From: Massilia sp. METH4
Lineage (GTDB): Bacteria > Pseudomonadota > Gammaproteobacteria > Burkholderiales > Burkholderiaceae_D
Assembly (NCBI RefSeq): GCF_037094685.1
Contig: NZ_CP146614.1
Location: 2,108,001 to 2,172,000 of the forward strand
Direction of reading: 5' to 3'
Length of the DNA: 64,000 nucleotides
The position numbers were made by a program, and so were the translations under genes. The notes beneath the pieces are model-generated. The model had not been told where the DNA came from. It did not search any database and saw nothing but the letters and a program-made list of their open reading frames with translations. Positions within the stretch are counted from its first letter, which is position 1, and every line of letters starts with the position of its first letter. Positions 8,353-17,850 of the stretch are shown here, in pieces.

Positions 8353-9036
8353 TCAGGGCAACGGCGCGGCCAGCAGCGGCGCCAGCGCCACGCTGGCCGT
8401 TTCGCCGATGTGCACGAGGAAATCGGTGGCCATCAGCGACGTGAAGCGTTCCGGATCCGGGGAGCCCATGATCAGGAGGCCGAACGCCGCACCCTTCGAA
8501 CCGGGCTGGCGCAGCGGCACGATGACCACCGACTGCATGGCTCCCGCATCGTCGAGCCAGCGGACGGCCTCGAAATCGTTATTGCTGCCGCAATACGGCG
8601 CTAGCAAGCCGTTGGCGAACAGGCGGGCGTCCTCGGAAACGCCGGTAGCAAACCATTCCTCCGCGTAGTGCGGCGCCACGCCGAACAGGCGCAGCGTGGC
8701 GGCCGGCACGTTGAATTCCTTCTTCAACCCTTCGGTGACGGCGCTCGGCATCGCGGCGACGTCGCGCTCGCGCAGCAGCGACTGGTTCCAGCCGTGGAAG
8801 CGGTTGGCGATGGCCTGGTTTTCGACGGCGTTGCGGTTCAATTCCGCCAGCCGCAGTTCCAGCGCCTTGTAGCGCTCGCGCATCACTTCCATTTGCCGCT
8901 CCTGCAGCGACACGGCGCGGCCCGTCAGCGGGCTGGCGAGGCGGACATCGCCCAGCAGGCTCGCATGTTCTTCAAAGAAATGGGGATGGTCTGTCAGGTA
9001 TTGCGCGACAGCCGTGGAGTCCAGGGTAGCGGTCAT
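8353..9036 (-). CDS. DUF484 family protein (YigA-like)
   Basis: A 227-residue DUF484 protein. It opens with TAVAQYLTDHPHFFEEHASLLGDVRL, the family signature, followed by a coiled-coil (residues about 45-75, ERQMEVMRERYKALELRLAEL). The C-terminal half is GAF-like (VTEGLKKEFNVPAATLRLFG ... VIVPLRQPGSKGAAFGLLIMGS). The GAF-like fold suggests ligand or partner sensing, but function is not established. It is translationally close to xerC. ATG 9036 was chosen over a much longer upstream frame, because that frame runs antisense through the porin. In many relatives dapF directly precedes this pair; here dapF is separated by the porin and Sel1 genes. Confidence 0.88.
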   Translation of the reverse strand: MTATLDSTAVAQYLTDHPHFFEEHASLLGDVRLASPLTGRAVSLQERQMEVMRERYKALELRLAELNRNAVENQAIANRFHGWNQSLLRERDVAAMPSAVTEGLKKEFNVPAATLRLFGVAPHYAEEWFATGVSEDARLFANGLLAPYCGSNNDFEAVRWLDDAGAMQSVVIVPLRQPGSKGAAFGLLIMGSPDPERFTSLMATDFLVHIGETASVALAPLLAAPLP

Positions 9037-9085
9037 TGTTGTAACTTTAAAAAAAGCAAGCAACATTCTACCCGACACGCCACAT

Positions 9086-9114
9086 AAAAAACGCCCCGGC
9101 ACACGGCCGGGGCG
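9086..9114 (-). terminator. Intrinsic terminator of the porin gene
   Basis: Nine-base-pair GC stem CGCCCCGGC/GCCGGGGCG (9092-9100 and 9106-9114) with a five-base loop. On the minus strand it is followed by a run of six T (9086-9091). It lies just beyond the porin stop codon. Confidence 0.9.
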
Positions 9115-9134
9115 AGCTTCCAACGAGGTAAGCT

Positions 9135-10190
9135 TCAGAAGTTGTGGTGCACGCCCAGCGCGTAGTGCTTGCGGGTGTCCGTATTCGCGGCGGTGACGGT
9201 GAAAGGCATCTTCTTCACCGCCAGGTCGAGGTACAGGTAGGTGCGCGGCGACAGGCTGTACTCGTAGCCGACCGATGCCTGCTTGGTCTTGACCACGCCG
9301 TCCGGGTCCTTCTGACCATAGCCGGCGATAAACTTGTTCGGCCCCATCGTGTAGTTCAGGCCCAGCACCCAGCCATTCGTATCGGTGTTGATGAATTGCG
9401 TATGGCTCTGGTCCTGGCGCTGGTAGGAAGCCATCAGCTTCAGGTCGGGGATCGGCTTGAACGATGCGGCGACCGCCCAGAGCTCCGTTTCGATGCCGTT
9501 GCGCTCGGCCGCCAGCATGGCGGCGAACGGACCATTCGTGTAGGTGGCGCTGACCGACCAGGGATTGGCCGACGCCATCGAATTGGCGGTGTACTGCGGC
9601 GCGGTGGCCGTGCCCTTGCCGATGATGGCCGGGCCATTGTTGGCTTCCTTGGTGGCCACCGTCACGTTGACCTGGAACCCGTTCCATACCGGCGTGTTAT
9701 AGAACACGGCATTCGAGAAGCGGTTCAGCGAGTTGCCGGCCACGCTCAGTGGGTCGCTCGTGTAGCCGGCCACGTGGATATCGGTCTGGTAGCCGGCCAC
9801 GTTCGGCAGGCCGGACCACGGTTCGAAAGCGGTGGACGTTTCCTGGTAGGCGGTCAGGCCGCGGCCGATCCGCACGGTGCCGAACGCCCCCTGCAAGCCC
9901 ACCCGGCTCTGGCCCTGGAACAGCGGGCGGACATTGTTTTCCAGCTGGCCCGTATCGGGATCGTAGCGAATTTCCAGCTGGAACAAGGCTTTCAGGCCAT
10001 TGCCGAGATCTTCGACACCGCGAAAGCCCAGCTTGTTGTTGTCGCGCCGGGTGACTTGCGTCGCATCGTTGGGCGCGTGCGTGGTGCGCTGAATGCCCGC
10101 GTCGATGGTGCCGTAGATGGTCACGGAGGACTGGGCGGCGGCGCCGCCGAAAGCGGCGGTCAGGGCCAGGGCAACCAAGGATTTCTTCAT
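9135..10190 (-). CDS. Gram-negative outer-membrane porin (Porin_4 family)
   Basis: A 351-residue trimeric-porin-type protein. It has a clear Sec signal peptide ([20 protein letters not shown]) and the standard mature start SSVTIYGTIDAGI. Next comes the RRDNNKLGFRGVEDLGNGLKALFQLE strand block, found in nearly all betaproteobacterial porins, and the loop region with QSRVGLQGAFGTVRIGR. The sequence ends in HHNF, whose terminal aromatic residue is the BAM recognition signal. It is expected to form a 16-stranded general diffusion pore. Solute preference cannot be read from the sequence. It is monocistronic, with its own terminator. Confidence 0.93.
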   Translation of the reverse strand: MKKSLVALALTAAFGGAAAQSSVTIYGTIDAGIQRTTHAPNDATQVTRRDNNKLGFRGVEDLGNGLKALFQLEIRYDPDTGQLENNVRPLFQGQSRVGLQGAFGTVRIGRGLTAYQETSTAFEPWSGLPNVAGYQTDIHVAGYTSDPLSVAGNSLNRFSNAVFYNTPVWNGFQVNVTVATKEANNGPAIIGKGTATAPQYTANSMASANPWSVSATYTNGPFAAMLAAERNGIETELWAVAASFKPIPDLKLMASYQRQDQSHTQFINTDTNGWVLGLNYTMGPNKFIAGYGQKDPDGVVKTKQASVGYEYSLSPRTYLYLDLAVKKMPFTVTAANTDTRKHYALGVHHNF

Positions 10191-10628
10191 TTTTCGTTCC
10201 CTCTGTTCTGAATGGATGGTTCAAGACGCCAGCGGCGAATGCGCATGAAACTGGACAGGTGCACCTTAAAGCGCCTTGCCGTCGAGCTCCTGCGATTGGT
10301 CGATTGGCGGCACGTGTCTTGGTTGAAAGCGGAAAAACGCCGGTATCTTGTTGTATTTATAAAACGGTAGTTTTACGGTGTTATTTGTTAAGCCGCGTCA
10401 GGCAATCCTTTCATTGGTAAGGTGTCCACACATAGCGTAGCCGGACACAAGCGTCAGCCCGTTTGCGCCGGATCAAGCGGGCTGAAGCTTGTCGAGACAA
10501 AGCAACAGTGCGGTGCCTAAACTGTCGAGTTGCACGCGGTGCACCGTTACACATAACGAAAAGAGCGCGCAGTGGCACGGCCCCGCACGACGGGCGCCGC
10601 GCGCCAGCGCAGCTTCCTGGAGACCGAC
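10191..10628. other. Intergenic region between divergent porin and Sel1-repeat genes
   Basis: A 438-base gap with a locally AT-rich stretch (about 10330-10400) that probably contains the porin promoter, but I see no -35/-10 pair good enough to assign. No tRNA, terminator or conserved small ORF was recognised. A GTG at 10572 in frame with the downstream gene is a possible alternative start. Confidence 0.5.
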
Positions 10629-12101
10629 ATGGCCAATCGTGAAGAGCTGGCAGTGATCAGGGGTGCAAGGGCGGGAGACCCTGGCTGTCAATTGAAATTA
10701 GGCAAACTGTACATTTCCGGCGGCGCGGGCCTGCCATGCAGCCCACCCACCGCCCTGCACTGGCTGTCGCGGGCGGCGGCGGCCGGCATCGAAGAAGCAT
10801 GGCTGCTGATCGGCCGCGACATCCCCTGGCATTACGCTACCCACCATCGTGCCACGCTGCTGGACTGGTATGCCCGCGCCAGCGATGCCGGCGTCGTACC
10901 GGCCGCGCTGACACTGGCCCGCCTGCTGTTGCAGGAACCGGCGATCAGGCAGCCCGGCCTGTGCCGGCGCGCCCGCCGCGCGCTCGACGCGGCGGCCCGT
11001 GCCGGCTGCGCCGAAGCCGGCACGCTGCTGGCCCGGTTGCGGCCCGCCGTGCCCGAGCCTGCGCTGCCGATCCAGACCAGCCACCAGGCCCCGCGGCCGC
11101 TGGCCGAGCCCCCCATTTCCCTGGACGCCGCCCTGCCGCAGGCGCGCGCACTGCTCGCCCAGGCATCGGCCGATCCCGCGGCCTGGGCCGGTTCCGCGGC
11201 GCAGGCGCGCCTGCTCGCGCGCTGTGCCGAGCTGCTGGCCGGCGAGGAGGGCGGCGACGAAGCGCAGCGGATGCGCGAGCTGGCGGCCGCGGCCGGCGAC
11301 CGCCACGCCCAGCTGGCGCTGGGCTTGCAACTCGCGCGCATCGACGCGGATGGCATGCGGCTGCCCCACGGCTGCCCCGCCAGCTTCAAGCGCGCCGTGC
11401 GGTGGCTGACGCTGGCCGGCGAACAAGGCATGGCCGAAGCCTGGTTCGCGCTGTCGCGCATCTATGTGAAGGCGGAATTTTCCCAGCGCAGCGTCAGCGA
11501 GGCGCAGGCTTGCCTGGAACGTGCGGCGGCGCTGGGGCATGCCGGCGCCCAGCTCGAGTGCGGCGCGCAGGCATGGCGCATGCGCCGCAGTTGCGACCGG
11601 AACGACGTGAAGGCCGTGTATTGGCTGCAAAAGGCGGCAGCCCAGGGCTGCGAGCAGGCCGCCGCCATGCTGGCGCGCATCGCGCCCGCGCCCGATCGCA
11701 ATAACTGGGCGGTTTCCCTGTTGCCCTTGCTGACGCGGGAGTTGGCCAGCAACCAGCCGCTGCTGGCGGCACGGATCGAACTGGCGGCGCTGTTCGGCTT
11801 GACGCGCGCCGAGGCGCTGTTGCTGGACGTGCGGGCGGCGGACGAAGGGCATTGCCTGGCCGTCGATGTCCGTGCCAGTTATGGCCGGGGCCGCCGACGG
11901 CTGGTGATGGTGGAGACGGCCCGCCATCGGCAGGCGCTGGACCGCATCGCGCGGCATTTCGAGTACGTCGACGCGAACCTGGAAGGCAATTACCGGCAGC
12001 GGCTGTACCGGTTCAAGACGTGGCTGGAGTCGGTCGAAAGCGCGGTCGAAAGGGCGCTCGAAGGATCGGCCTCAGGCGGCCGCGCGCGGCTGGCGGCCTA
12101 G
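10629..12101 (+). CDS. Sel1-like repeat (SLR) protein
   Basis: A 490-residue protein built of degenerate Sel1/TPR-like helical repeats. Examples are QLKLGKLYISGG...ALHWLSRAAAAG, AVRWLTLAGEQGMAEAWFALSRIY, AQACLERAAALGHAGAQLECG and AVYWLQKAAAQGCEQAAAMLARI. SLR proteins are protein-protein interaction scaffolds. There is no signal peptide, so a cytosolic location is expected. The C-terminal 120 residues (ARIELAALFGLTRAEALLLDVRAADEGH onward) lack repeats and look like a separate domain, unrecognised. ATG 10629 is preferred because GGAG lies six bases upstream; GTG 10572 would add 19 residues. It converges with dapF, leaving only 14 bases between stops and no visible terminator. Confidence 0.8.
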   Translation: MANREELAVIRGARAGDPGCQLKLGKLYISGGAGLPCSPPTALHWLSRAAAAGIEEAWLLIGRDIPWHYATHHRATLLDWYARASDAGVVPAALTLARLLLQEPAIRQPGLCRRARRALDAAARAGCAEAGTLLARLRPAVPEPALPIQTSHQAPRPLAEPPISLDAALPQARALLAQASADPAAWAGSAAQARLLARCAELLAGEEGGDEAQRMRELAAAAGDRHAQLALGLQLARIDADGMRLPHGCPASFKRAVRWLTLAGEQGMAEAWFALSRIYVKAEFSQRSVSEAQACLERAAALGHAGAQLECGAQAWRMRRSCDRNDVKAVYWLQKAAAQGCEQAAAMLARIAPAPDRNNWAVSLLPLLTRELASNQPLLAARIELAALFGLTRAEALLLDVRAADEGHCLAVDVRASYGRGRRRLVMVETARHRQALDRIARHFEYVDANLEGNYRQRLYRFKTWLESVESAVERALEGSASGGRARLAA

Positions 12102-12115
12102 GACCGCGCTCCAGC

Positions 12116-12985
12116 TCAGTCCTGGACCGTGATCTCGCCTTCGAAGACGGTGACGGCAGGGCCGGTCAGGTAGACCGGTTGACCCTCGCCGGCCCAGGCG
12201 ATCGACAGCTCGCCGCCGCGCGCATCCACGCGCACGGGCGAGTCGAGCAGGCCGCGGCGGATGCCGGCCACGGCGGCCGCGCAGGCGCCCGTGCCGCAGG
12301 CGAGCGTCTCGCCCGCGCCCCGTTCGAACACGCGCAGGCGGATATGCCGGCGGTTGACGATCTGCATGAAGCCGGCGTTGACGCGCCGCGGGAAGTGGGC
12401 ATGGTGTTCGATCAGCGGGCCGGTCAGTTCGACGGGCGCCGTGTCGACGTCCGCCACCACCTGCACGGCGTGCGGATTACCCATCGACACTACGGATACC
12501 AGCACGGTTTCCTTTTCGCCGGCCAGTTCCAGCACCAGCGGCCACAGCGTGTCGTCGCCTTCGCGCCGGCCTTCCAGGCCTTCCGTATCGAACGGTACCA
12601 GGGCGGGATCGAACACGGGGGCTCCCATGTCCACCGTCACGCTGCCGTCTTCTTCCAGGCGGGGCGCGATGATGCCGGACATCGTTTCCACGGCAATGCT
12701 GTGCCGGTCCGTCAAGCCCTTCTCGGCCACGAACTTGGCGAAGGCGCGTGCTCCGTTGCCGCACTGTTCCACTTCGCCGCCGTCGCTGTTGAAGATGCGG
12801 TAGCGGAAATCGCAGCTCGGGTTGGTCGACTTTTCGACGACCAGCAGCTGGTCGGCGCCCACGCCGAAGCGGCGGTCGGCCAGTGCCTTCCACTGCGCCG
12901 GGGTGAAGTCGATCTGCTGGTTGATGGCGTCGATCACGACGAAGTCGTTGCCGGCGCCATGCATCTTGGTGAATTTGAGTTTCAT
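12116..12985 (-). CDS. dapF: Diaminopimelate epimerase
   Basis: A 289-residue enzyme that interconverts LL- and meso-diaminopimelate for lysine and peptidoglycan synthesis. It begins [20 protein letters not shown]. The two catalytic cysteines are visible: C75 in [10 protein letters not shown] and C230 in [11 protein letters not shown]. Length and motif spacing are normal. Its start overlaps the stop of the upstream acyltransferase by four bases (ATGA), implying translational coupling. The order acyltransferase-acyltransferase-dapF fits an envelope-biosynthesis operon. The fused upstream frame is not coding. Confidence 0.96.
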   Translation of the reverse strand: MKLKFTKMHGAGNDFVVIDAINQQIDFTPAQWKALADRRFGVGADQLLVVEKSTNPSCDFRYRIFNSDGGEVEQCGNGARAFAKFVAEKGLTDRHSIAVETMSGIIAPRLEEDGSVTVDMGAPVFDPALVPFDTEGLEGRREGDDTLWPLVLELAGEKETVLVSVVSMGNPHAVQVVADVDTAPVELTGPLIEHHAHFPRRVNAGFMQIVNRRHIRLRVFERGAGETLACGTGACAAAVAGIRRGLLDSPVRVDARGGELSIAWAGEGQPVYLTGPAVTVFEGEITVQD

Positions 12986-13878
12986 CGCTTGTTCGAGTAG
13001 AAGGACGGCTCGCCGTTCGGGCGGGTCTTGTAGCGCTTGTGGGTCCAGAAATATTCCGCCGGCGCCTCGCGCACGCGCTCCTCGATGAATTCGTTCATGC
13101 GGCGCGTGGCGGCAACCATGTCGGTACCAGGGTAATTGTCCCACACCGGATAGAACTTGACGCGCCAACCTTGATAATTTGGCAGGAAAGTCGCGATCAC
13201 CGGCATGACCTGGGCGCCCGTCGTGGCGGCGATGCGGGCGGTGGCGGTCAGCGTGGCGGCGGGCACGCCGAAGAAGGGCACGAACTCGGCATCCTTCTCG
13301 CCGAAATCCATGTCGGGCAACATGAAGTAAGGGAGCCGGTCGCGCAGGGCGCGCAGGATCGGCTTGATGCCATCCTGCCGCGTGAAGAGCTTGACGGGCT
13401 TGAACCGGGCGCGGCCGGCGCGCAGCACGGCGTCGAACGTGGCGTTCTTTTGCGTGACGTACATCGACGAGGCGGAAGCCTCCATGGCGATCGCGGCGCC
13501 GCCGACGTCCAGGCAGACGAAATGCGGGCACAGCAGGATGGTCGGCTTTTCCGTCATCGCCGCCACGGGAATCTGGCCGGGCGGCATGCCCGGACTGGTC
13601 TCGACCGTGATCAGGCGCTTCAGGCGCGCTTCCGATGCCCACCACAGGATCGCCCGTTCGAACACGCTGCGCGAATAGGCCTGGAAATGGCGGCGGGCAA
13701 GGTCGCGGCGCTGGGCTTCCGTCAGTTCCGGCATCGCCAGGCGCAGGTTGGTCAGCGCGATCTCGCGGCGCGGGCCCATGATCACGAACAGCAGGCTGCC
13801 CACGGCATCGCCGAAGCGGCCCAGCACCGGCAGCGGCAGCCAGTGCAGCAGCCACATGAAACCGAGAAGCACCTTCAT
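12982..13878 (-). CDS. Lipid A biosynthesis acyltransferase (LpxL/HtrB family), copy 2
   Basis: A 298-residue inner-membrane acyltransferase with an N-terminal membrane segment ([20 protein letters not shown]). The catalytic HX4D motif is present (HFVCLD). C-terminal conserved blocks are [23 protein letters not shown] and [11 protein letters not shown]. It adds a secondary acyl chain to Kdo2-lipid IVA at the cytoplasmic face of the inner membrane. It overlaps the upstream homologue by ATGA (13875-13878) and dapF likewise, so three genes are translationally coupled. Sequence alone does not tell which acyl position or chain length it serves. Confidence 0.92.
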   Translation of the reverse strand: MKVLLGFMWLLHWLPLPVLGRFGDAVGSLLFVIMGPRREIALTNLRLAMPELTEAQRRDLARRHFQAYSRSVFERAILWWASEARLKRLITVETSPGMPPGQIPVAAMTEKPTILLCPHFVCLDVGGAAIAMEASASSMYVTQKNATFDAVLRAGRARFKPVKLFTRQDGIKPILRALRDRLPYFMLPDMDFGEKDAEFVPFFGVPAATLTATARIAATTGAQVMPVIATFLPNYQGWRVKFYPVWDNYPGTDMVAATRRMNEFIEERVREAPAEYFWTHKRYKTRPNGEPSFYSNKR

Positions 13879-14738
13879 GCCGCCTCCGTGCCCGCGGCCG
13901 CCGTGGGCGCGGCCACGCCGGGCGGCACCTTGTAGCGGTTGTAGCTCCAGTAATACTGGGCCGGGCAGCCGGCGATCAGCTGTTCCATGGCGGCGTTGAT
14001 CGCGCGTGCCTGCTGGGCATTGTCGCCTTCGAGCGAGCCGGGGAAGGGCACGAAGTGGATCAGGAAACCGCGCCCGCGCGGCAGGCGCTCCGCATAGGTG
14101 AGCAGCACGGGCGCGTCGCCGCCCAGCTTGGCCATCTTGGCCGGCAAGGTCATCGTGTAGGCGGGGCGGCCGAAGAAATCGGCCCACACGCCTTCGCCTT
14201 CCTGGGGCACCTGGTCGGGCAGGATGCCGACCGGCTTGCCGGACTTGAGGAACTTGGCCAGCATGCGCACGCCGGACAGGTTGGCCGGCGCCAGCTCCAT
14301 CTGGCCGCGCGCACGCGCCACCTCGACCAGCGGCTTCATGGCTGCCTGCTTGGGCGGGCGGTACATCACCATCAGCGGCGTATCGTGCGAGACGCGCTGC
14401 GCGGTGATCTCGAAGCAGCCCAGGTGCGGCGTGAGGAACACGATGCCGCGGCCGGCGCGCAGGTGTGCCTCGACCAGCTCATAATTGTTCAGGAAGACGC
14501 GGCGGGCGATCCGTTTTTCGGAAGCGAGCCAGACGAAGGGCAGTTCGGCGATGGCCTTGCCGGCTTCGCCGATCGCCTGCCGCAGATGGTCCGCGTAGCC
14601 GGCGCGGCCGATGTTCTCGCGCATGCGGCGGCGATACGACGGCGACAACGCGTAAACGATCCAGCCCAGGAGTGCGCCAAGGCCATGCAGGACCGGCAAT
14701 GGAAAGATGGAGAAAAAACGGAAAGTTCGTAACAACAT
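13875..14738 (-). CDS. Lipid A biosynthesis acyltransferase (LpxL/HtrB family), copy 1
   Basis: A 287-residue paralogue of the next gene. It has the N-terminal hydrophobic segment [28 protein letters not shown] and an HX4E active site (HLGCFE) in place of HX4D. The usual [23 protein letters not shown] block and the ending [13 protein letters not shown] are present. The two genes presumably give the two secondary acylations of lipid A. ATG 14738 was chosen; a TTG at 14765 would add nine residues (SQPLNNLY) and cannot be excluded. It is divergent from metK. Confidence 0.9.
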   Translation of the reverse strand: MLLRTFRFFSIFPLPVLHGLGALLGWIVYALSPSYRRRMRENIGRAGYADHLRQAIGEAGKAIAELPFVWLASEKRIARRVFLNNYELVEAHLRAGRGIVFLTPHLGCFEITAQRVSHDTPLMVMYRPPKQAAMKPLVEVARARGQMELAPANLSGVRMLAKFLKSGKPVGILPDQVPQEGEGVWADFFGRPAYTMTLPAKMAKLGGDAPVLLTYAERLPRGRGFLIHFVPFPGSLEGDNAQQARAINAAMEQLIAGCPAQYYWSYNRYKVPPGVAAPTAAAGTEAA

Positions 14739-14845
14739 GTACAGGTTATTGAGGGGTTGGGACAACAGTTCGCGTTGCTCTGCCCAAAAATTTTTGAAGA
14801 AGCGTAAAATACCACGTCAGCACATACCGCCGAGTTAACAGACAA

Positions 14846-14933
14846 CTTGCGAGGCGGTCTACAAATTTCGCTAAAGCGTCGCAAGCCGTATGGGTTGTTG
14901 CGACAGTTTTATCAACTTATACAGGAGCTTGCG
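14846..14933 (+). promoter_or_regulatory. Candidate structured metK 5' leader with alternative stems
   Basis: One segment, GTCGCAAG (14878-14885), has three possible partners. CTTGCGA (14846-14852) forms a 7-bp stem. TTGCGAC (14898-14904), followed by AGTTTT, makes a terminator-like hairpin. CTTGCG (14928-14933) directly abuts the metK start codon, and pairing there would mask translation initiation. These pairings are mutually exclusive, which is what a switch or attenuator needs. I know no named RNA family with this pattern. This is inference from base pairing only. Confidence 0.4.
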
Positions 14934-16103
14934 ATGTCTTCCATCGATTATCTCTTCACGTCCGAATCCGTTTCCGAAGGCCACCCCGACAAGGTCGCCG
15001 ACCAGATTTCCGACGCCATCCTCGACGCCATCCTGGAACAGGATCCGAAGGCCCGCGTTGCCGCCGAAACGCTGTGCAACACCGGTCTCGTGGTGCTGGC
15101 GGGTGAAATCACCACGCACGCCAACGTTGATTATATTCAAGTGGCACGCGAAACCATCAAGCGCATCGGCTACGACAATACCGACTACGGCATCGACTAT
15201 CGTGGCTGCGCCGTTCTGGTGGCCTACGACAAGCAGTCGCCCGACATCGCCCAGGGCGTGGACGAAGGCGCCGGCCTGGACCTGGACCAGGGCGCCGGCG
15301 ACCAGGGCCTGATGTTCGGCTACGCCTGCGACGAGACGCCGGAGCTGATGCCGGCCGCGATCTACTACTCGCACCGCCTGGTCGAGCGCCAGTCCCAGCT
15401 GCGCAAGGATGGCCGCCTGCCATGGCTGCGCCCGGACGCAAAATCCCAGGTCACGCTGCGCTACGTGAACGGCCGCCCGGTGGCGGTGGACACGGTGGTG
15501 CTGTCGACCCAGCACGCGCCGGAAATGCAGCACAAGCAGATCGAGGAAGCGGTGATCGAGGAGATCATCCGCCCGGTGCTGCCGAAGGAATGGCTGCAAG
15601 ACACGAAATACCTGGTCAACCCGACCGGCCGCTTCGTCATCGGCGGCCCGCAGGGCGACTGCGGCCTGACGGGCCGCAAGATCATCGTCGACACCTACGG
15701 CGGCGCGGCGCCGCACGGTGGCGGCGCGTTTTCCGGCAAGGACCCGTCGAAGGTCGACCGCTCGGCCGCCTACGCCGCCCGCTACGTGGCCAAGAACATC
15801 GTTGCCGCCGGCCTGGCACGCCAGTGCCAGGTGCAGGTGTCGTACGCGATCGGCGTCGCCCGCCCGATCAACATCACGGTGTACACGGAAGGCACGGGCG
15901 TGATTCCGGACGAGAAGATCGCCGCGCTGGTGCAGGAGCACTTCGACCTGCGCCCGAAAGGCATCGTACAGATGCTGGACCTGCTGCGCCCGATCTACCG
16001 CAAGACGGCCGCCTACGGCCACTTCGGCCGCGAAGAGCCGGAATTCTCGTGGGAGCGCACGGACAAAGCGGCCGCCCTGCGCGCCGCCGCCGGGCTGGCG
16101 TAA
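14934..16103 (+). CDS. metK: S-adenosylmethionine synthetase
   Basis: A 389-residue methionine adenosyltransferase making SAM from methionine and ATP. Signature blocks include [21 protein letters not shown] (ATP/Mg site) and the loop with [39 protein letters not shown] is the phosphate-binding signature near residue 263. The start ATG 14934 ([12 protein letters not shown]) has AGGAG upstream and matches the family N-terminus; an open extension upstream is not coding. Together with ahcY and metF downstream it forms a methyl-cycle block. A possible regulatory leader precedes it. Confidence 0.97.
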   Translation: MSSIDYLFTSESVSEGHPDKVADQISDAILDAILEQDPKARVAAETLCNTGLVVLAGEITTHANVDYIQVARETIKRIGYDNTDYGIDYRGCAVLVAYDKQSPDIAQGVDEGAGLDLDQGAGDQGLMFGYACDETPELMPAAIYYSHRLVERQSQLRKDGRLPWLRPDAKSQVTLRYVNGRPVAVDTVVLSTQHAPEMQHKQIEEAVIEEIIRPVLPKEWLQDTKYLVNPTGRFVIGGPQGDCGLTGRKIIVDTYGGAAPHGGGAFSGKDPSKVDRSAAYAARYVAKNIVAAGLARQCQVQVSYAIGVARPINITVYTEGTGVIPDEKIAALVQEHFDLRPKGIVQMLDLLRPIYRKTAAYGHFGREEPEFSWERTDKAAALRAAAGLA

Positions 16104-16115
16104 CCGGCCTGAGAA

Positions 16116-16196
16116 GTTGCCAAAAAAATGGGGACGTACCCCATTTTCCTGGCAATATTGCTCAAAAAATGGGGTACGTCCCCATTTTTTGTGAAA
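16116..16196. repeat. REP/BIME pair between metK and ahcY
   Basis: Two palindromes of the AAAATGGGG-N5-CCCCATTTT family in opposite orientation (loops ACGTA and TACGT), bordered by TTGCC/GGCAA. This is nearly the same arrangement as at 2068-2147. It sits just after the metK stop and before the metK terminator. Confidence 0.85.
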
Positions 16197-16200
16197 CAAA

Positions 16201-16224
16201 ACCGGATCAATCGTCCGGTTTTTT
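16201..16224 (+). terminator. Intrinsic terminator after metK
   Basis: ACCGGA (16201-16206) pairs with TCCGGT (16214-16219) across a seven-base loop and is followed by a T-run. It separates metK from the ahcY riboswitch, so ahcY must have its own promoter. TATAGAAT at 16227-16234 is a possible -10, but no convincing -35 was found. Confidence 0.75.
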
Positions 16225-16242
16225 GTTATAGAATGCCTGTTC

Positions 16243-16309
16243 TCCGAGGAGCGTTGCGACGGATCAATCGAATCCGCCAGGCTCGGACACTTCAGCAACC
16301 GCGCTCACG
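16243..16309 (+). ncRNA. S-adenosylhomocysteine (SAH) riboswitch upstream of ahcY
   Basis: The sequence and pairings match the known SAH riboswitch. P1 is CCGAG (16244-16248) with CTCGG (16282-16286). The P2 hairpin is CGGAT/ATCCG (16260-16264, 16272-16276). The long-range helix joins GAGCG (16249-16253) with CGCTC (16302-16306), and GTTGC with GCAAC (16295-16299). The hallmark GAGGAGCGTTGCGACGG and the CCAGGCTCGG segment are both present. It lies 30 bases before the ahcY start and should switch the gene on when SAH accumulates, so that toxic SAH is cleared. Confidence 0.93.
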
Positions 16310-16339
16310 TCAACTTTTTTCAACATGAAAGGAGGCGTG

Positions 16340-17755
16340 ATGAACGCCGTTCTCAAAGACTCCCAAGACTACATCATCGCCGACATCGGCCTGGCCGACT
16401 GGGGCCGCAAGGAAATCCGCATCGCCGAGACCGAAATGCCGGGCCTGATGGCGATCCGCGAGGAATACGCCGCAGCCCAGCCGCTCAAGGGCGCCCGCAT
16501 CACCGGCTCGCTGCACATGACGATCCAGACCGCCGTGCTGATCCAGACGCTGGAAGCGCTGGGCGCCGAGGTGCGCTGGGCTTCGTGCAATATCTACTCC
16601 ACGCAGGACCACGCCGCCGCCGCGATCGCCGCCAACGGCACGCCGGTGTTCGCCATCAAGGGTGAAACGCTGGACCAGTACTGGGAATACACCCACCGCA
16701 TCTTCGAATGGCCGGGCGAGGGCGTGTACTCGAACATGATCCTCGACGACGGCGGCGATGCCACGCTGCTGCTGCACCTCGGTGCGCGCGCCGAGCAGGA
16801 TGCTTCCGTGCTGGACAATCCGACGTCGGAAGAGGAAATCTGCCTGTTCAACTCGATCAAGGCCCACCTGGCCAGCGATCCGCAGTGGTACTCGAAGCGC
16901 CTGCCGCACATCATGGGCGTGACCGAGGAAACCACCACCGGCGTGCACCGTCTGTACCAGATGCACAAGGAAGGCAAGCTGGCCTTCCCCGCGATCAACG
17001 TGAACGATTCCGTGACCAAGTCGAAGTTCGACAACCTGTACGGCTGCCGCGAATCGCTGGTCGACGGCATCAAGCGCGCCACGGATGTCATGATCGCCGG
17101 TAAGATCGCCGTCATCGCCGGCTATGGCGACGTAGGCAAGGGTTCGGCCCAGGCAATGCGCGCGCTGTCGGCGCAAGTGTGGGTGACCGAGATCGACCCG
17201 ATCTGCGCGCTGCAGGCCGCCATGGAAGGCTTCCGCGTCGTGACGATGGATTACGCGTGCGAGCACGGCGACATCTTCGTCACCTGCACGGGCAACTACC
17301 ACATCCTGACCGAAGAGCACATGCTCAAGATGAAGGACCAGGCGATCGTCTGCAATATCGGCCACTTCGACAACGAGATCGATGTCGCCGCGCTGAAGAA
17401 GTACCAGTGGGAGAACATCAAGCCGCAGGTGGACCACGTGATCTTCCCGGACGGCCACCGCATCATCCTGCTGGCCGAAGGCCGCCTGGTGAACCTGGGT
17501 TGCGCCACGGGCCACCCGTCGTACGTGATGAGCTCCTCGTTCGCGAACCAGACGATCGCCCAGATCGAACTGTTCCAGCACAAGGACAAGTACCCGGTCG
17601 GCGTGTACACGCTGCCGAAGCACCTGGACGAGAAAGTCGCGCGCCTGCAGCTGAAGAAGCTGAACGCGCAGCTGACCGAGCTGACCGCCGAGCAGGCCGC
17701 CTACATCAACGTGAAGGTCGAAGGTCCGTACAAGCCGGAACACTACCGCTACTAA
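16340..17755 (+). CDS. ahcY: Adenosylhomocysteinase (SAH hydrolase)
   Basis: A 471-residue NAD-dependent enzyme that hydrolyses S-adenosylhomocysteine to adenosine and homocysteine. Visible motifs: [24 protein letters not shown]; the NAD-binding [25 protein letters not shown]-like region [13 protein letters not shown]; and the C-terminal tail [10 protein letters not shown], which closes the cofactor site. ATG 16340 is chosen since AAAGGAGG lies just upstream (16328-16335); ATG 16325 would add five residues and lacks a ribosome site. It is regulated by the SAH riboswitch in its leader and followed by a strong terminator. Confidence 0.97.
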   Translation: MNAVLKDSQDYIIADIGLADWGRKEIRIAETEMPGLMAIREEYAAAQPLKGARITGSLHMTIQTAVLIQTLEALGAEVRWASCNIYSTQDHAAAAIAANGTPVFAIKGETLDQYWEYTHRIFEWPGEGVYSNMILDDGGDATLLLHLGARAEQDASVLDNPTSEEEICLFNSIKAHLASDPQWYSKRLPHIMGVTEETTTGVHRLYQMHKEGKLAFPAINVNDSVTKSKFDNLYGCRESLVDGIKRATDVMIAGKIAVIAGYGDVGKGSAQAMRALSAQVWVTEIDPICALQAAMEGFRVVTMDYACEHGDIFVTCTGNYHILTEEHMLKMKDQAIVCNIGHFDNEIDVAALKKYQWENIKPQVDHVIFPDGHRIILLAEGRLVNLGCATGHPSYVMSSSFANQTIAQIELFQHKDKYPVGVYTLPKHLDEKVARLQLKKLNAQLTELTAEQAAYINVKVEGPYKPEHYRY

Positions 17756-17763
17756 TCAGTGCG

Positions 17764-17790
17764 AAGGCCGGCGTTAAGCCGGCCTTTTTT
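17764..17790 (+). terminator. Intrinsic terminator after ahcY
   Basis: AAGGCCGGC and GCCGGCCTT form a nine-base-pair stem around GTTAA, followed by TTTTTT. It lies 9 bases after the ahcY stop. Whether the downstream holin-like gene and metF are read through it or have their own promoter is not clear. Confidence 0.88.
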
Positions 17791-17850
17791 GCACCGCATC
17801 CTGTTTCACAAGAAGGCTTAACAAAAGGCTTAACAGAAGGCTAACCAAGC

